Assembly: GCA_030704615.1 (NCBI GenBank)
Contig: CM060731.1
Location: forward strand, 27,220,001-27,280,000
Reading direction: 5' to 3'
DNA from: Takakia lepidozioides
Lineage: Eukaryota; Streptophyta; Takakiopsida; Takakiales; Takakiaceae
Length of the DNA: 60,000 nt
Positions 55,633 to 60,000 of the stretch are shown here, in pieces. The notes below the pieces were generated by a model. That model made no database searches. It was not told the origin of the DNA and worked only from the letters and a program-made list of their open reading frames with translations. Positions within the stretch are counted from its first letter, which is position 1; each line of letters opens with the position of its first letter. The translations under genes and the position numbers were made by a program.

Positions 55633-55958
55633 GATAAAGAAGATGAATACAAGCACAAGCTCATGCGAGCTCACAAAGCTGAAGCATAAACTCATGCATA
55701 TATAACCTCATCACTCAAATACAAGTCAAGCCAAGTGCACCCCACGCCATGGGGAATCCACAGTACGGCGCCATAGCTAGGCGCGGTGAGGCTCAACTCG
55801 AGAAAGATGAGCCTCCCGCGCTTGCCGTGAAGATAACCACTCCAGGGCCTAAATCTGCCTTGACCCCTGGATTGACACTTGGGCCAATCCCAAATGTCAA
55901 TATGTAAAAGCTAGCTATTTCCTAGCTAGTTTCACACTAGTGGTAAAATAACTTGACA
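55633..55958 (-). repeat. Element A: Y repeat, right copy (5' end of the element)
   Basis: 326 bp, starts the element in transcript sense with TGTCAAGTTATTTT. Unlike a normal LTR it is not accompanied by an X repeat on this side. Confidence 0.95.
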
Positions 55959-55964
55959 TAGTTG

Positions 55965-56580
55965 TTTCATGATTTTCAATCAGAATGGAAAAGCGGTACC
56001 GCATTTACGTTCCACTGTCGCATACCGTACTTGTTGGATGGAAATGCGGCATCGTATTTCCGTTCTGGGGAGTATAAAGGCTTCCCCCGGACGGAAATGC
56101 GGTGCCGCATTTCCGTTGCACTCGTGCATGACTAAGATGCAAAACGGAAATGCGGCGCCGTATTTCCATCCAACAGCAATCGAAAGTAGCACACCGGACG
56201 GAAATGCGGAACCTCATTGCCGTCCACTAGATTCCATTGAAAGAGACCGGACGGAAATTCGGCACCGCATTTCCGTTCCTGCCTATCCAAAGTGTCATAG
56301 TTGATGAAAATGCGCTGTCGCAATTATTTTCTATCGTGTGTTCTTAGTCCCGTTGAACCTAAATGCGATACCGCATTTCCGTTCCACCATGGGCCTGCTT
56401 TTATAGTGGACTGAAATGTGGTACCGCATTTCCGTTGCACCAGTATTTTTGTTTCTTTGTTGACGGAAATGTGATGCCGCATTTCCGATAACAATCAACG
56501 AGAGGATGATGTCGAACTGAGATGCGGGACCACATTCCCATTCAGCCATGTGCAATGGGTTGCATTGTTCCGAAACAACA
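55965..56580. repeat. Palindrome array, right part
   Basis: About 11 units of the same palindrome at about 52-55 bp spacing, more diverged toward 56580. Direct continuation of the left part: the spacer at 43841-43880 contains the sequence split by element A. Confidence 0.9.
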
Positions 56581-56704
56581 CAATTGCGGCCTGTCTTAAT
56601 GAGCACAACTTGGTTGTCTAACCGTTTTAACTAACAGTTCTGGCACTTGTCAGTGCGAATGTTTATGTCTGCACCGCGAATACTGGTTGATCCACCCTCA
56701 GGAG

Positions 56705-59700
56705 ATGTTATTTCGTCGCCGAATCGGCCATCATTGTCATACTTACTGGATCTGGAATCACACCTCCCACCTTCATGCATGTAGCTTGAAACAATACTTT
56801 CCACTTCAATGTGCGACTTCCAATCGTCGATGGACTCCGCAGATCCACTTAGATGGTGCCTGTGAGCCTTGGTCTGTCACTATACTGAACCTCGCACTTG
56901 CCAACTTCGTGCGGTCTTTCGAATTCCTACGCTATAGTTGCTGTCCTCCGCAACTTGGGAGAGCCTGCATCCCAAACAAGGGAGGACTTTGCAGAGTGAC
57001 TGAAACTTACCTTTGTTCCAAATTCAAGCTCAAACCGGGCACAGTTTATTTGGAAGAAGAAAGGAAGGATGTTCCTGGACATGTTGACGAGACCATTGTC
57101 GTGCTAGGCAACGATAGAGGTTGCGGAATCGAATGGCACGTACGCCCATCAGACACCATCCTATACCAAGCTGTGGGAATGCCCATTCCCTTTCCGAATC
57201 AGTCGCTGCCCACACCATCCACAAAGGAGTCAGGAAACCGACAGGCGGCCACTGCCAACAGAGAGGTATGCAACGATAATCATTCCCGACCTGGACCGTC
57301 AAGACCCTCCATAGCTTCTCGTGTGGACGTATTCGACATTTCCGACGAGGAAGATGAATGCATTGAGGTCCCCATGTCCTCCACACGGTCGTTCAAATCC
57401 GACATGGACGTCTCTGCAGATACTACGCATGTACCCTCGAGCATAACTCCAACCCGGTCCATTGTGCAGCTCCTACGGCAACATCACCTCGATGGTTCTC
57501 GCTCCGAGCTAGTTGCTCTCGACTATGCCAAATTTCCAGTCAGGAAGGTAACGTATCTGCCTCCCGAAGTCGATGGCAATGTCATCTTCGAGTTTCCACC
57601 TGTTACTTCGTCAAACAAAGCCTCAGGGATGTTAACAAACATGGATCGAAAGCATGACGGACACCCCTGGTGTCTGACGAAGACCAGTAGCACGAAAATT
57701 GCTGATGGTGTTCGTGTACGATACGTCCTCTGTGCGGGGAAGCTGAGGTGCCTCAATCCCACCTGCTTCCACTTTCTCTCCAAAGGAGGGCGGAGAAACG
57801 AGATGGATTGGACTGGCACAACCCATCATCCATTCATTGTCTCCAGCCAAGCTCCTGCAGGTACTTTCAAGTGCGCACATTGCAAAGAACCACCGACGTG
57901 CATGTCCATGTGCAGAGCCAAGCAATATTACGTAATCCATTTGCTCCCAGACTTGACTAGAGCTTGCATACACGTTGGGGTCCACTACCACCCCTTGGCA
58001 AGAGGCAACATGCGTGAGGCTGTGCAGGAAGCACATGACATCATAAAAGAGGAGGTGAAATTGAGCCCCGGAGCCAGACCAAAGCAGATTCAGCTGAAGG
58101 CTGCCCACAAGATTGCTCTTGGCAAAATCATGTCTGAAGATGGTTCAGACCGAGTGCCCTTGAACGAAGAGGAGATGCTTGACCTGTTGGAGTTCGTCTC
58201 GCACGTTTGTAGTCCGAATGTGCGGAATCACATCGTATCTTGCAAGCAGGAGTTTGGCCGGGGGTCGGACATGCACTCAATCCTGGAGGTGAAATGAATG
58301 ACTGGATATGACTACATCCAAGGTAGCAGGTTTCCAGGGCAAGGCAACGAATCCGATCGTTGTTACATTTTTAAAATGTCGACGTGTGGGCCTGGGAGTG
58401 GAGTCGACTTGGTCACTCGCATGACAATTGGAAACTTGTCGAATGCTTGGGTGATGTTTGATCACATCAAGCGAATTACAAACCATCAATGGGTGACTAT
58501 GGGTGCACATGTTTATGACTATCACTCCAAGAGGCTCATGACGATTGCAATCTGCGAGATGAAAGGGGAGGACACACAGTCGGAGATGCATCTGTGGGAG
58601 GGCATAAACGAGCAGATGGCAAGGGCGGGTTTGCTAGAGCCCAATTTTAGGGGATTCATGGCAGACAACGCTCAGGCCAACTGGGCAGCGGTGCGGCATG
58701 TGTACGGTGAGGACCCCAATGTTCCAATGGAGGGGAAAGAGAGATCCCGTGGATTCCATTGGATGCAGAGTCTATCTCACTACACTACCAAATTTGTTGC
58801 TAGCTCATTCCAGGCTGAACACCGTGTCCTTTGTACGGCGTGGAAGGATGCACCCACATTTGATGACGCGGAGGTTAAGTTTGCTATCATCGAGGCTTGG
58901 TGGAACACGTCAGGTGCAGTGGAGACAACCAATCTGGGAGCCTTGCACAGCTGGTTGGGGTGGTGGCATTTCCGGTATCGACAGTTCGGACAGTACATGC
59001 GGGAGGTATGATGCTGTCATTTTCGCGCAATTGTCTTTTTATTATAGACCTTTCCATTGGTTCCTCACCATTGTTTGTGTCCTTGTAAGAGCGCTGCTTG
59101 GATTCCGACACGGACATGCCAAACACGAATATGGCATAATCAATCCACTCCTCCTAGCGAGCGTCTTCTGCCGCACATCTGGTGGACGTAGTGACGGCCA
59201 CAACGGAGGACATCGACAGAGCAATCATGCAGCAAGCCACGTACTACAAGTTCCTGAGCGGGAAAGGCTTTGGGCCAGACAGGGAGGAATTGTTGGTACG
59301 AACAGCTTCAAGGTCGAAGAATCCACTGAAATGGGCGACAGCATTGCGAGAGAAGATCAAAGGGACGCCTCTGCACCGCAGAGGTGAACACCTAGAGGGG
59401 GACGTCCGCACTCGCCCTGTGAGGCGGAGGATTGAAGAGGAACCCGGCTGCGAAGAGGATTCCTGGAGATCCGACAGGAACATTCGGACAGCACCTCGAG
59501 GTCCCATCATGTTGCCGCACAATGTGTCTTCCAGCAGTGGAAGCCCAAGAAATTCCAAATCGCCATCGCCTTCAAGTGGGGATTCCGTGCGAGAAATTCC
59601 CACCGCTCGCTTGCCCCAGATTCCGCCCGCTGTTATGCAGTATGGGCAAGCCATTGTGGAGACGATTGTGTCTGCGTCACAGTGGAGAATTGCTCGTACA

Positions 59701-59981
59701 AAGCCGTCGTTTCGAGGCAGTTGTTCCGCAATTCGAGTGGATACACGGCAATGTTGTTTAGAGATGATAAGGAGGAATCCAGATGGGGCTGTCCCTGCTC
59801 CTACTTTTACAGGAAGATTTGTCCATGCAAAGTTTGCGGAGGCGACAACCACCCAGTTCTAGTTCTGCAGGCACGACAGTATGACTTGCGTGTATGGAAA
59901 GCCCAAGTATGGCATACAAACAATGCCAGAGGCTCCCCCGGTGTGGCCGGTGGAACCAGGCTGCGATCTGAGTCAGGTTGA
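56705..59981 (+). pseudogene. MULE-like transposase with zinc finger and SWIM-like motif (broken or spliced)
   Basis: Open from 56687; first ATG 56705. 57720-58000: Cys/His-rich finger (CAGKLRCLNPTC, FKCAHC, CMSMC, CIHVGVHYHPLARG), reminiscent of FLYWCH/WRKY-GCM1 fingers. A TGA at 58295-58297 breaks the frame, which resumes directly in the same frame at 58298. 58298-59005: RNase-H-like core (VMFDHIKRI, MTIAICEMKGEDTQ, FRGFMADNAQANWAAV, WWNTSGAVE). An in-frame GT-AG intron fits 59006-59157. 59158-59862 adds a basic, Ser-rich region. A frame change near 59640 leads to VENCSYKAVVSRQ and WGCPCSYFYRKICPCK, SWIM-like. Finger, DDE core and SWIM is the Mutator-like order. Homology assignment is by motif memory. 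The 3' end may lie beyond the window. Confidence 0.6.
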
Positions 59982-60000
59982 GGCCGATGCCCTTACTGCC
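59982..60000. other. Window end
   Basis: No feature can be assigned; the transposase unit probably continues. Confidence 0.3.

Larger units (their letters stand above)
44118..55958 (-). mobile_element. Element A: methyltransferase- and PHD-encoding Ty3/gypsy-like retrotransposon with split repeats
   Basis: It has outer ends TGTCGTG.. and ..CTTGACA (in element sense TGTC..GACA) and sits in the palindrome array. Flanking TAGT (up to TAGTTG) appears on both sides, a 4-6 bp target duplication. Order in element sense: Y repeat (55958-55633), leader, gag, knuckles, protease, C5 methyltransferase, RT, RNase H, integrase, PHD, X repeat (44824-44636), GC, Y repeat (44633-44309), X repeat (44307-44118). 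Repeat copies differ by only a few bases, so the insertion is recent, yet several frameshifts break the genes. Confidence 0.9.

Noticed and set aside
44118-55958. DIRS/Ngaro/PAT order membership of element A
   Set aside because: Split repeats match, but the element has a DDE integrase, retropepsin and target duplication, and no tyrosine recombinase was seen.

Overview
The window is nuclear DNA of a land plant, most likely a seed-free one (fern, lycophyte or bryophyte grade). The reasons are PPR-DYW gene fragments, GT-AG introns of 150-950 bp, plant-type Ty3/gypsy elements and short tRNA-derived repeats. No species can be named from the sequence. Roughly two thirds of the window is nested transposable elements. 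Four elements are named here: A and B (two copies of one DNA-methyltransferase-bearing retrotransposon), C and D (two members of a second Ty3/gypsy family). E is a third gypsy element and H is a DNA transposon with terminal inverted repeats.

Layout. 1-53: end of an LTR of the C/D family. 2824-7367: a spliced cation-channel gene covering repeats III and IV of a four-domain voltage-gated channel plus the EF-hand-like region; repeats I and II are not in the window. 7.4-9.5 kb: intergenic, with short repeats. 9544-12309: degenerate D (LTR, PBS, gag), + strand. 12310-14800 and 29729-36804: the two halves of B, - strand, split by H at 14801-29720. H has perfect 16-bp TIRs and an 8-bp target duplication, and carries captured PPR-DYW and other exon-like fragments. 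C (16300-27023, 5-bp TSD CTCGT) sits inside the PPR fragment carried by H. E (36805-39492, + strand, 3'-truncated) sits in the leader of B. 39.9-41.7 kb: two divergently transcribed paralogous genes of unknown family. 41.9-44.1 kb and 55.97-56.6 kb: one array of regularly spaced palindromes, interrupted by A (44118-55958, - strand). 56.7-60 kb: a zinc-finger/SWIM, MULE-like transposase gene, + strand, cut by the window edge.

The most unusual system is the A/B family. Its order is Gag, two zinc knuckles, retropepsin, a complete-motif C5 cytosine DNA methyltransferase, RT, RNase H, DDE integrase and a C-terminal PHD finger. It thus combines a writer of DNA methylation with a presumed chromatin reader. 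Copy A also has split terminal repeats: reverse-transcription signals (PPT, fold-back primer site) and integration signals (TG..CA ends, target duplication) mark different boundaries, which points to a circular intermediate. Both copies carry different disabling lesions, so neither is autonomous as seen here.

The second theme is the palindrome array beside a transposase and an orphan divergent gene pair, perhaps parts of one large cargo-carrying DNA transposon. The third is the four-domain channel, a class generally regarded as lost in land plants.
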